DNA from: Spirometra erinaceieuropaei
Lineage: Eukaryota; Platyhelminthes; Cestoda; Diphyllobothriidea; Diphyllobothriidae
Direction of reading: 5' to 3'
NCBI GenBank assembly: GCA_902702965.1
Contig: CACRXP010000670.1
Span: 60,353-124,352 of the forward strand
Length of the DNA stretch: 64,000 nt
Shown here: piece by piece, positions 1-12,500 of the stretch
Layout: every line of letters begins with the position of its first letter
Numbering within the stretch: position 1 is the stretch's first letter
The notes under the pieces: model-generated
What the model saw: only the letters and a program-made list of their open reading frames with translations
What the model was told of the DNA's origin: nothing
Databases searched by the model: none
Made by a program: the position numbers and the translations under genes

Positions 1-336
1 ACGACCAATTTTGTCACAGATACCAGCAAAAATGGGTACATGAACCCTCATCCTAACCCAAGAACAAACTTCTAAGGAGTCCAAGGCCTGATGACCAGTG
101 TATGCTATAAGAGCTTGACGTAGAAGGATGGTGATGTTTAGAAACCATATTTTCACTTATTTGGCCGTTTCCAAGTACGCAATCGTCTGTCCCCTAGACA
201 GAACTCCAGAGCATGTCTGCACATGCTGACGGTGTTAGTCATTGTGATCTTACTCTAAGAAACTCCCACATTGTCCACTTATGCATAAGGATTTAAAAGG
301 AGTGTGTGAAATCTTAAATAAGGTGATGAGCCATAC

Positions 337-546
337 CGCTCGTATTTCAGCGAAATTGGGATGCTTTCGGGCAAGATTTTCTCTTTCACGCTTCAGCGTA
401 TCCAATCGTCCTTTTAAAAGTTCAGTTGAAATGCCAGTGGCCTGCGGATCAATTTCGTGATCGACGAGCTGCTCGGAAAGAAGCATTTCAACCTCACTGC
501 GCAACCGCTTCAGTGTCTCTGGGTCCGATCGCAGTTGATTTAAAAT
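337..546 (-). CDS. DZIP1: DZIP1-like C-terminal conserved exon
   Basis: This is a 70-codon exon from an acceptor (ATACCCAG) to a donor (GCG|GTATGG). The peptide begins ILNQLRSDPETLKRLRSEVE and contains EIDPQATGIS and, at the end, KHPNFAEIRA. A block with Gly-Ile-Ser followed by a helix and (P)-N/D-F-x-E-I-R is what I recall from the C-terminal part of DZIP1-family proteins. The helix is strongly charged and looks coding. The rest of the gene would continue left of the window. Confidence 0.65.
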
Positions 547-3500
547 CTGGGTATATGGAATCACATTTCCAGTGGGTTCCAGGCGCAGTTCAACCTCTGC
601 TCAACGGAAGAAAATAATGGGAATGGAACCAAGTTTATATCAAGTTCGTGATCCTTCTCATTACTAAACCCGATCGCCTAATTTGACACTTGTCCTGGGG
701 TGAGGAATAGAAACAGTGAAACTATGAGCTTACGAACATTAGTTAAAAAAAGAGAAACTGCACATCGAAGCCTAAATTAAATAAATCAGCGGCAAGACAT
801 CGGAGCAGTGACCCCCATAATACAGGCGATCTTGCTTTAAATTCCAGGAAGGGTACCTACTACCGTGCACTAACCATGACGTTGACCCTAATCGTAATTT
901 TAGCCAAAACCTTAACTTTAACCCTTGGCTCTAACCTTATCTTAACTAGACCTTAACTCTAACCCCAACCCTAACCCTTGCCTTAATCTCCCTGGAATTC
1001 AGCGCTAGGCCACCTGTATTACGGAGACTCCTATCCCCGTGTCCCGCTGACCTAGGATAAGAAACTGCACACTGAAGCCCGCTTTATATAATTTGACTCC
1101 TGGCAACCTCACTAACAACTGATGTGTTCAGATAACTGGTAATATACCAGGAAGCCAGTTACACAGACGAGCAAGGCGAAACCTTCGATAGGTCACACGA
1201 GGGTCGCCTCGCTGCCGTCTAAATCTACGAACATCTAAGGCAAACACAGATGAAACTGGCTGTAGATTTTCTGACTTCGGAGACCTTTAAGAGTACGGAT
1301 TCGCAAGCCATAAAATGCTCGGTCTGGCGTGCGGATTCGTATACCCAACAGCTTGAAACATCAAAAATGGCAGATTCCTGCCTAATCCTCCCGGTATCGT
1401 CCACCTTTTGAGCATGCAGTTTATTTAAACACCCGACAGAACCGTGATCGAGAGTACAATGGGCTCCCCCTGTGAGTGAGAAATAAGGGTATGCCAGAAT
1501 ATGTAGAACTAGTTGCGGTCTCCTAGTAATTCAGGTGATGGACGCTCGACCGGATTTCGGAAGACTGGCACTCTGTCCCGCTGGGAAAGTCTGATGACTA
1601 ATGGATCCATATCTTTAGCGGTTGGAAAAATCGAGAAATAATGGGCACCTAGGCAGACAGAATATTATATGCCTGCTGTCCGTCTGGCAGACGTATAGGG
1701 TGACTTATACGTAACGGTGCACGAGGGATAATACTGCACAAGGCTAGAAAGGACGGACGAGATTCATTTGCTCACAACTACCTTGTTTAACATGCACTTG
1801 CATATATGCTGACAGACTAAAAAGCCTGAGGTACGCCTTACTGACCCTTGAGACTTACTGCCCGCTAAAACATTCTCACGGCAAACGTGGCCAAGCAGAA
1901 CATTTTCAGCATAATAATCACGTTCAGTCAATAGCCTGTTAGCGGATTGAAAATCCAAGCTGCTACTTGTCTAGTCGTCCATTATATCTGGGGCGGTCTA
2001 AGCTTCGAGGTATGGAGATGACATCTTTACGCCCCAATTACCTCGGAGCACATGTCGATGAATTTTATCCTTAGGTTTGAGGCAGTGATTCTAACCTGGC
2101 CCTCAGTCCGGTGGACTGTGTTATCTTGTGACTTGATAATCTTCCAAGTCACGATATTTATTTTTACCCGATACTCTAAAATTGCGTCAGATTTATTTAA
2201 GTGGAGAACAATCTGGCTGATTCGGCCTCACCATATTTAATTTCCCAGCGTTTACCGATGGTAATTTAAACTAGAGGGAATCGAGTCAGATGGAGACGAG
2301 ATCAAGCCCAGTAGCTGACGTGTCATGACGTCTCAGTCTCTTACGTGCCAAACGCCCGCTTGGCGCCGTTTTGGTTTGGGGCCACAGCATTGTTCATTTT
2401 GGGACGACCAAGATTAGGGGTTCGGTAGACCGCACAACCAAATATAGGAATGCTGTTATCTTCCCACAGATGCAAACAGGGACCGCGTACGAGGCCCCCA
2501 CGTGTCCCTTTGGTTAAATTCTAAGGGAAACCGAACGTTCCTTGATGCTAGTTTAGATACGCTGTCTCTGGTAGAGTGACTGGGAAATCCAAAAAACGCG
2601 TAACTTACTGGATATACCAGGAGGCCTGTGTTCGGAATTTACCCTCGGTCTCAGATCGTCAGTCCGGCGACTAGTTGGAGTCGGCATTTTGCTATCGATC
2701 GTTATTGGCTGATATGATGCCGGCGTTGATTCGAGAACAAGTCGAGAGGGCGATGACTGCGATGTTCGTGGAGGTCGAGTGGAAATGGATTCGTGAACCG
2801 AGTTGGAGTCATCTACTATCTGCACGTGTCGCACGGCCGCAAGTGTTGACAGTTCAGCCAGGCTGTCGGCCAGGGCATCATGGGCTCTACTGAGCGTCGG
2901 CTGGGTATAAAATAGACAGAGATAGGAAGCATAAAGTGGCACTGACATGCCATTGCGTCATCCCACTGAACAATCACCAACGGAAAACGAATAAAAGGCA
3001 ACATTGCTCAAGTGAACCCAGCGAAACGCGGCAAACTCAGCCACTACCGAAGTTCTATGATGCAGGCTCAGGGGTCCACAGGGTATTACGTGGATGCTGC
3101 GGCTTTGCTCAGCCTCCAACTCAGCCTCTTCCTCATCTTCGGTACGCACAATCAGGCCCTCGACAATTATACCCCTGTTGCGAAAGTCCTGAGAGATTGT
3201 GCTGGTACCATAAGTGGAATGCAATTTCGATATTTCTAAGGCCGCCTGAACAGACACATCCAGGCAGACTTGTTGCTCGCTGGTAGTTTGCTTGACTGAT
3301 TTGCGTCGCGGTTTGCAATAACTGTCATTTATGGTTTCCGTCGCTTTGGTTGCCACGGCCATGGTGGGGGGAGCAGGCTGTAGGTGCACAGGTATCTGAC
3401 GTAGGGGGCTCGTGTTGGTGCAACTAGTCACTGTGGTGACGGACGGGCTACTGGAGTGGAGTTCAGCCTGCTCATTTCCCACCCCGAGCACACCTGGAGG

Positions 3501-6500
3501 ATGGTCTGGCGATAGACCTTGGGCAGATGGCCAGCTTGTGGGCGGTTCGGCATTATTGGCGTTGACCACACCACTGGGTATTTGGATGCCATCCGACCCT
3601 GATGATCGACTGGGTCGTACAGGACTAGGGGACTTCACAGGTCGCCTGAAGAACTGTGATAAAATGTTTGCAAATTCATCAATGAGTTAGTTAAGGGCTC
3701 CCGGAAGGATGAATAAGTTTTAGTGAACCCGAAGCAGCCGTTTCGACGGGGAAAGGCAAAATAGGGTAGAGATTAGTAATTCAGAATGATAAACCGATTT
3801 TAAGGACTTTTGAACTAAATACTTTTTTTGAGATGGCGCAAAGCGGAATTCGAGTCCACGCTCATTCTGCTACAATTAGTGCACAGACCTTCTGGGGCAT
3901 GGGAGGCTCCTACTATTAACTTCAGAGAGGTTATAAAGTAACGGGTGTCGGGCTAATTCTAAGACAATTGGCACCAAGTGCAACAGCCTGTCGCACAGAA
4001 GACAGATAAGAGAAGCAAAGAGACCTAATTGCTGGTTTTTTTACACAGATGTTAACTTCTATCCATGTTGCACTATCAGTCTGTGTAACATCAAATAAGC
4101 GAGTTCGCTGTATAAAATATTATGATTCTTTCGGTAAGTAATTAATGGAGGTGCTTGCTCACACAGGTTCCATTTTGTTTCCAGTAAACGTCGTAAACTG
4201 AGTCTAAGTATAAGAAGAGTTTTAAAAATGTAAAACGGCCTACTACGTCTAAACGTCCGAGATATAAGTAAGGGGGCTGGAGACGTTTAGAAGTATTGGC
4301 AGGTTAATTGCATCCAATGACTTGCACCCACCTCTAAATATTAAAATATTGTAAAACAACAAATACAAATGCTACACTCGATCTTGCTATTCGTGATTCG
4401 ATGTAGCAGAGAAAAAGAGAACATGTCATGGGTTGAGAAACTGACTCACATAACAAAACAGGGTTAACATCGACCTTGACAGGGTCTTATCTCTCAAAAG
4501 AATTATATTCCAAAGGCCAGAAAATCGCGCTTCTTCTAGCCTTTAGATGGTTTTGATCGACGGCACTCAACATCGTGGTGACTCTTTGATTCTTCTCATT
4601 ACTTCCACCGAAAAATGGAATCGATGTCCCTAAATAGACACCTGTTTCTGCTTTCGGAGGACTGAACCGCAGTGTTTGAGTCACGGAAGAATTTGTTCAG
4701 CAGGGTGAACTAAATTTTTTTACACAAATGACTGCCAAAAACTCCACAGGGATTTAAGAAAGCATAATCAAAGGGGTCGGTGAAAGAACATTTGTTGAAC
4801 TGGGCATCTTTCCCAGTAAGGACAAATTTAGGGACAAACAGAATTATGACTCTACCTGCGCTGGGTTACTACGCGCTCCTAAAATTGTTGGATGAACATT
4901 ATTCTTAACAGTAGAACTGAGGCCCAAAACGATCAATTATCAACAGACAAGAAGGCCTTGCAGTCGACCAACCAGATGTGGCCAGCTAAGCGATTATCAC
5001 ACCAATTACGAACATCAAAAATAAATGGGTCTTATTAGTTAATTTGGACGCGAGCTGTCAATCATTAAGTATGCTATTTCGTAACAATTCCCACTCTCTG
5101 CAGAAATTGCCGTGCGTCTCCACCTTTTCCTATCTGATGCCTGGTTGACGTAGGGCTCGGAAACGCAAAAAGAATGAAGTTACTGACCAAGTAATCTGGT
5201 CTGCACTTGCTCAGTTACTGTCTGGATCCCTGCATTCTAGCATGCATCGGAAAAGTTTCGAATACATAAAAAGACACCTGACTGATAGAAGACGGTACCT
5301 GGGGAGCGATTTCGTCCTTTTGGTTCTGAAAAGCAAATAAGAAGGCCAGCTAGAGGTCAAAGTACGACGAAGCGGTATACTACGCATTACTAACCTAATA
5401 GTTAACATCAGTTCTCAGTTAAAGGACTTTTGAAATGCAAAAACCGACTTCCATAGTATTCACCAAAAGAGCGATTTAAGAAATCAGTGTGGACACTTAC
5501 TTGATCAATCGGATCATCAACAAGGTCACCAAAGTTGGAAGGACCTAAATCAAAGTAAATGAGCAAGTTTCAAAAAATTAAGCGGACACATGCAACATGT
5601 CTCTGCTTCCTCGTACCAGAAACGATTGCGAAACCTCTATCTAGTCTTGGAAGTAAGCTACTCAAAATCTTCTCTCATTGGCACTATTATATAACTGTCC
5701 AACAAGGAGCCTGAACAGTAGAATATTCCCTTCCAAAAAGTTGAATCGTGTATTAATTAACTTCACAAACTGTTGCATGACCAGTGTTTGGAAAAGTTGT
5801 AACTTTGAGGTTATCAGATGCTTTAACCTTTTTTCATCCACCTCACAGTTACAGCCTAGACGAGGAGAAGGTTGCTTGCAAGATGAGAATGGTTAAAATT
5901 TATTTATCCGGCGTGGCTAACTCTGTTAAAATTGTCATGCTAGTGTGAAGAGTGTGATATAAGTTTGTACTTTGCCATTAAGTGGGTATCCCAATTGTGC
6001 TAGGGGGTTCCCCCCGGCGTACACAGGGTTGATCAAGCAGGAATTTCAGTTCAGTTCAGTTTATAGAGGAAAATAGGCGTCAGTCCTCGAATACTCTTCG
6101 AGTAGTAAATGAAAACTGTCTACTCTCTCTGGTATGTTGGTGCCCAAGTTAAGTCAATCGCAATTTCTTTAACCAAACCCCAACATTAACATTATGCTAA
6201 GTTCTGGCGACAGCTTGGTTCAGCCAGTGCCTCCTGTGGACCTGACAGGTACAAGACTTCCGAGGTCATTTAAGGAGAACTAGCATCTCTCAAGTGAAAT
6301 GCCTAGATGAAGTTTTTAACAGAACCTAAAATTATATTCTGAGCACACATCCATAACGCTCTATAGATAATTATAGCAAATCCCCAAGCTTAGAGTTACG
6401 TAACTGACTTGAAGGTCGTCGAAACCTGTCAGACTAAAATAGTATGCATCTTATAGGGAAAGTGACTTTTTACCTCTCTGAGAGAGCGTTAAAATGCTAC

Positions 6501-9500
6501 AACCCTCTATCCTTATAAGATCAGTTGCAGGAAGAAACCAATAGTAGAGGCAACCTGCAAGACTTGGTGGAGGCTCAGCAGCTAGTGTGCGAAGCAGCAC
6601 ATTCTAGGGGATATTTGGTTAGGCGAAAGACAACAGAAATATCCTATCCACCGCACGGGGAAAACGTAGGCCGTTTCATGTGTTTAAGGTACTGAGTTTA
6701 CACATGGAATGGCCAAGGAAAACCGCTAAAGCAAACCTTTGTGTACAGTGAGTTGAAGGAGTTCTTTTTGTGCTTGACAGTTTTGTTCCCGCAGGTTTCG
6801 TAGCTCCATTTCAAACATAGAACGCATCGCCTCAACGTCGGCCTGTTAAGAAGGGATAATACCTTAGTGAAACAATGTTAATCATGAAAGTTTTGCGGCA
6901 AGTTTTGGTTTTATTTTTTGCTTTGTAGCAGGCCATGGCCAAGGTTTCTTAGGTTTATTCAACGAAAATTAGTGTGGTAAATTTTGAGGGTGGTTTAATT
7001 TTAACGGATGAAATATGCACTGTGAAGTTCATGAAGTGAAGGATACTTTGCAGGATCCGCTTACAAGCGTAGCACAAATTGCGTCCATAATTTGCTTAAA
7101 TTGGCACCTTTCCTTTTAAGGCATTTGACGTGCATATCTCTAGGGTCGGGTGTTAAGTACTGTTAATCAGCGTTCGCCACTCTTAAGGACGCAGGTGGAT
7201 TCATTGGGTCCGAAGACGCTTGTAATAAAGATTGAGAAATTGCATGTTCTGGGCATTTTAAAAAGCTGGGGCGCAGACTGACTGTTGTGAAGGACGAAAA
7301 TAACCAAATTTCAGTCCAGTAGGTTCATATTTTACTACTCCGTTATTCGGAATATCATGGGTGTTTGACTTCATAGGGTTATTAAAAGGAGTGACAGAGG
7401 ATAGAGGGTTAACTACGATACGGCCTTCGTTTAAAAATCTGGGTCTTCTAAGGCCGTGGTTGCTCATTAAAACCGGGGGACTTCTTTGACTGTTCAGACA
7501 AGCCACCTAACAGATCATCCGTGCATGATGAAGAATGGACCAACAAAATTTCGTTCGGTCGACGAGCAGTTTGGTGATTGACGCCGCTGCCAAAAGAGCT
7601 GTTATGTTTACAGTGAAAGTTTACAGTATTATTCTAAATAAAAAGACCACCTTCCACTGCTCAGAAAAACCACCCATGATTTCTGCTCCTCCGTACTGAA
7701 TCGTTGTAGACGGTAAAAATCAACCGCAAAGCGCTCCAGACGCAGACAAGTACTTATATTTTCTATTAATTGAGAAGAAGTGTATTGACTTAATCCTAAT
7801 AGGACCACCAGGAATTCCGTCCGAAACCCTTAAAATAGATGCATTAATATAGATATGTCATTGAGTTAGGCAGGACTTGACTGCCTTAATCGGTAGCCGA
7901 TTGCGCCTGCACCTTCCCGAAGCGAAAGCGGTCAGAAAAACATTTACTCACGGCATGCTGGTACGATGTTGCCTTACTAAACAGCCTTTTAACATGAGCT
8001 ACGCCAGCCTCAATACAGTATTCAAAGCAGTGTCAATCTGTTCTTGCCAGATTTCACTGCAGTATATGCAGATTTTCGAAAAAAATTGGCCTAGATCTTA
8101 AAAGACATGATAGAGGAAACGAAGAGAGATGTCGCACGGGGTCTAAAGATCAGCTATCAAGAAAAAATGCTCTTAGGATGACATTCAAGAAAGATTTTGT
8201 AAGGCTTAAGCATACAGCGTAGTCCAGTCAGTGTTTATCACACTGCCTTAAGCTGTTATGCCTGAAAATCAAGTTATCGTTGCCTCAGCACAGTCTCCGG
8301 CGGATTTCAACAAAGGACTGTTATATTGCCTAGGCTCTGAGGCTTTCTAAGGAGTCAGCTACCGCATGGAGAGGGACCTACCTTATGCTGATCTGCAACG
8401 GCGGCTTGCCATATGCGATTGCGTTCCTCGGCCTCCCGAAACCAGTTGCGTTCCTTTTGCAGTTCTTGCTCAAGAAGATCGGCACGCTCCTTCCAGACGG
8501 GCGGTGGGGAGGAAGTGGCCCGCGGAGGAGTTACTACCACAGGTTGCCACTCGGAGACCACGGTCTCTGTCTGTGGGGCTTGCTTCTGGGATTTAAGCTG
8601 GTCTAGGACCTCGCGAAGTTGATGCTCCAGGTTTGGAGTCTGTGGGACGTGAATGAAGGTCATAGGCATTATCTAGCAGGAGAAAACCATTTCAGTCGTG
8701 TTTTCTTTCATAAAATAATGGAAACAACCAGTACACAACGAATAAGAAGGACAGTGGGGACAAAGAACAGATGGATTTTTGAACTAGTGAACAAAAACAT
8801 ATAAGAAGTCAATAAAGAAAAAGAGAACTTGAAGATACCATGAAAAGAACTAGGACAAAAATAAAAAAGCCTAGGGACGAAGATAAATGAGGACAAGATA
8901 GAGCCAAAGGTAAGAAGTAGGGGGGCAGAAAAGATGAAGGGCGGGGAAGTTTAGATAGGAAGTGGGTCAGCAAGAAAAGCGTTAAAAAAGAGGGAACATA
9001 AGGGAAAAGTGACAGTATCTGCGTGAACAGACAGAAAAAAGTAAGAAGAATCAGGAGGATCATGCTTCGGAAAAGTGGAGGTTTACAACGAATTCCAGAG
9101 AAAGGAAATGTGACCGATGAATTCGAAAGCGCAAGGGGTAAAGTCAAAAAGATAATGGAAGGAACAAGGATGGAAAGTTAAAATAAAAGACGGAAACACC
9201 TGGGAAAAGATTTTCAGGAAACGGAATTAAAGTAAGATTAAATCATAAGTAATATGAAGAGGCTGATGAAAATGAGGACAGGACACATGAAAGTAAATGA
9301 AATCAGAAAAGCCCAGGGAAGGGGGTAAGAAACAAGGGTGCCCAATAAACACATACCTGAGCATTTGATAAGTCCACAGCTTGGAAGCAGGAGTTATAGC
9401 CCAGCCCATGAGGTTTATTATGTTTCGATCAGCCCAGTCGAGAGGACCTAACAGTGCCCTGCAGGGTGGCCACGGCCGTTACATGCACTACAATTAATTT

Positions 9501-12500
9501 GCAGTGAAATGAGCTACCTCGGCCCATTTTCACGCACCAGCCAAGTTCCAACGGTAAGACAAGCTCAAGACGACCGGACGTGGGCGTTGGAATGATGGTT
9601 GACAAAATTAAACAGCCCGTCTACGGATTTCACACACGATATGACCCATAAACCTACATATGGCGGCCTTCAATGAAAAGCTGACTCAACGCTCAAATAG
9701 TGGAGGTGCAATTAAGGCTACATTAAGAAGTACCCACGGGAGTTTTACCCTTGGCCCCTGATGGCACCGAGCTATCTCACAGAAGAGGGCACAAGCAGCC
9801 GGCACGGCATGTGTCTATGCTCGACAGCTCGATCGTCGATTTCGACGATATCCACCGTGTGCTTCATGGCAGGGTTGGGGCGGGGACGGCTACTTGCGCG
9901 CGAATTGGTTTTTAATGGTAGCGGACTTGCGATGCGCCTATCACACTCTCTCCCCCCACCTGGATCCGGCGTAAAGACGAAGTCGAGGAGACCAGAGGCT
10001 GCGTAGGCTGCAGGTGGCTAGCACAACGTAAATCCGTACCTAGTCATATCATCACACCCTCTGGTTCAAAACAAGCATTTGACCAGGATTCTAAACAACA
10101 AAGATTGTGGGCAGCAGGGATTCAGTTGGTGCGGCGTGAGCTTGTAACTGGACCTGACACCGCACCCTGAATTTCGGCCTTTGTTGTGGAGGCGCAGTCC
10201 AAATAGCGTCCGTCAGAATCCGCTCTAGCCACCGTGTTGGTCCAGCTCATCCACCACGTGGTCCGTCTTAAGGGGCAAACTCTGTCATAACCAACCTTGA
10301 ACACGAAAAAAGGCTTGTTTCTGACTGCTCAAAACGTATTGGCCGAGTCGAAGGCAAGACAGCCAGAGAGGTACTTGATACTTGGAGGTCAGCTGGTACC
10401 AACTCAGTTAACTACAGCATCGACTTGCCCGCGGCTTACAGAGGCGTCTGTCATCAATTCGGTAAGGAGCGAAAAACCGAGGTCGCTATGAAGGACGCAT
10501 ATGCTATCTCCGAGGATGTGCCCGCGAGACTTAGAATGAACAGAACATTCTCACCTCCTCAAAAGATAGCTACCCTCTCTTCCATACAAATAAAAACTTA
10601 ATTTGAGAAATCTATAGCTGACAGAATGCGGCATTCAATGACTATGAACGATTTTAAATTCTCTTATCTCTCTTAGTCGTTTGAAGAACCGCACTGACTT
10701 CTATTAATTTATTATTCACGATAACTACCCTTGGAGGTCGGTTTTTTTAACGAGTTAATGTTGGAGGCAGCAAAGCGGCGTGAATACCAACGCTGATCAT
10801 CTTCGTCTTAGCACTCATAAAAGTGTGATGGCAAGCATGATGTCGATCAAGGTCCGTCGGCGCAGAATGTCATTTGACTCTCAGGGCAAAAAGGGGCTTC
10901 ATAGGCATGCTCTTTCACCAGTATGTCTCAGCCTTTTCGAAATACACGGAGATAGTGGCCCTGATTAGACATTGGAACCCAAGGTGGTTTGACCTGCGTC
11001 CAATGTGCAGATGTTAGGTTACAGCATGTAACCCTACTGAAGGACAAACTCCCCGAGGAAGATGTTGACATCAATGATTGCCAGCCTCTTGACACCATCA
11101 GCCGGCCGAGGAACTGCACAAAATAAGATCCACACCGAAGAGGTGTGGTTGTAGACGCTGGGGCAGGCACTCGACTTCTTTCGCCACCGCACTAAAATAC
11201 GTTTCCCTAGACTCCACTGTACCACAGTCATTGTTTGAATTTGAGTGACAACCTACCTTGGCAACGCTATGCGAGCAGAAGGATACCGGCTCATGGTCGC
11301 CATCCGACAGATTTCGAATGGAAAAACGGAACACCAGGTGAAAGCGCCGTCCAATAACGTAGGATTTGAGTAGGAAACCATTGGGGGTCTCAAAGTTTTG
11401 CAGAATCGAAAGTATGAGGAGACGCGAAAGATCCTTCTCGTGGAAAATGAGGATCATATCGTGAGCGGTGCCCTACTTTCCGTGTTAAACCAACGGTTTG
11501 GCTGTTCCCATACATGCCACCACACCCCCCACATGTATGATATTTGTGACGGTCGCGCAACCCAACAACGCGTGCCAGACCCTGATCAGTCCCCTCATAT
11601 CTGTCGCGCATCTGCCGGTTGACCCGTTTGTGAGACAATAGATAGGACTTAGGCGAAGTCAGTGTAACCCTAAAATGATGTCCCAATTTCGGTTCGGCAC
11701 AAAATCAGCACAGCCGCATTGAAATATAATGTCTTAATGGCGATGTCAAGCGCATGCGCGATCACTTCACTGCTGGTCTGCTAAAGTAAGCGAAGTTAAA
11801 ATTCGGTTTCTACATGTAAGTGCGAGGAAGCCTGCAGAACGGGTTTTCAGGGCATTAGTGAGAATTTACGACAACTGTCAAATGGAGAGAATCTGCAAGT
11901 GGAAAGGAATAGTTGGCGATGACAGGCAAGGAAACAAAAAGGAGGTTCGGGAGATATATTAGGAAGAATTAAAAGTAAGGAGGGAGGAATGAGGCAAGGA
12001 AAAATGTGGTTTATTATGCGGGAAAAGCGAGGAAAAAAGTGAGTTTTAACACACTAAAAAAACCAACAACAATTAAAGCTGAGGGTGTTGGTAAACGGAA
12101 GACTCGGACGGCGAAATCACGAAAGGAGTTGAGGAACTCAATCGTGAAAGCGGTCAGAGGTGAAGGAAGCAGACAGTGAATAAAGAGTAATGAATGAATT
12201 ATGGAGCAAATTAGAAGTTTAAAAATAAGAGGGGGAGCCACACGGGTAAGAAATTGAAGGAAGGCTTGGTACATAAAAGTTGAATAGAGGAGAAAACAAA
12301 TTCAGGCCATGTAAAGAGGACGGGCAAGTTCATTTCCGACCAACGTACCAAATCGTTTGCTTCTTCTCGGATCTTGCTCTCCAACTGGTCACGCCCGAAA
12401 GGCTGACGCTGGACCCTGGGAGGCGAGGACAACCGCTGTGTCAGCGGCTCCAATGCGTTGACTATCTCGGCGTGTCTTCGATGCAAATGCGCAGTCAAGA

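Noticed and set aside
8809..9147. Hydrophobic 112-codon minus-strand frame
   Set aside because: Same reason: a composition artefact of the GA-rich tract, with no start context or splice sites.
11034..11120. Minus-strand peptide (…VKRLAIIDVNIFLGEFVLQ) resembling the DZIP1 N-terminal domain
   Set aside because: It lies downstream of the zinc-finger exon in transcription order, whereas that domain must be upstream, and in-frame stops follow at once. The likeness is short and probably coincidental.
12014..12274. Hydrophobic minus-strand frame as a membrane protein
   Set aside because: It sits in a plus-strand purine-rich tract, which yields Phe/Leu/Ser-rich peptides by composition.
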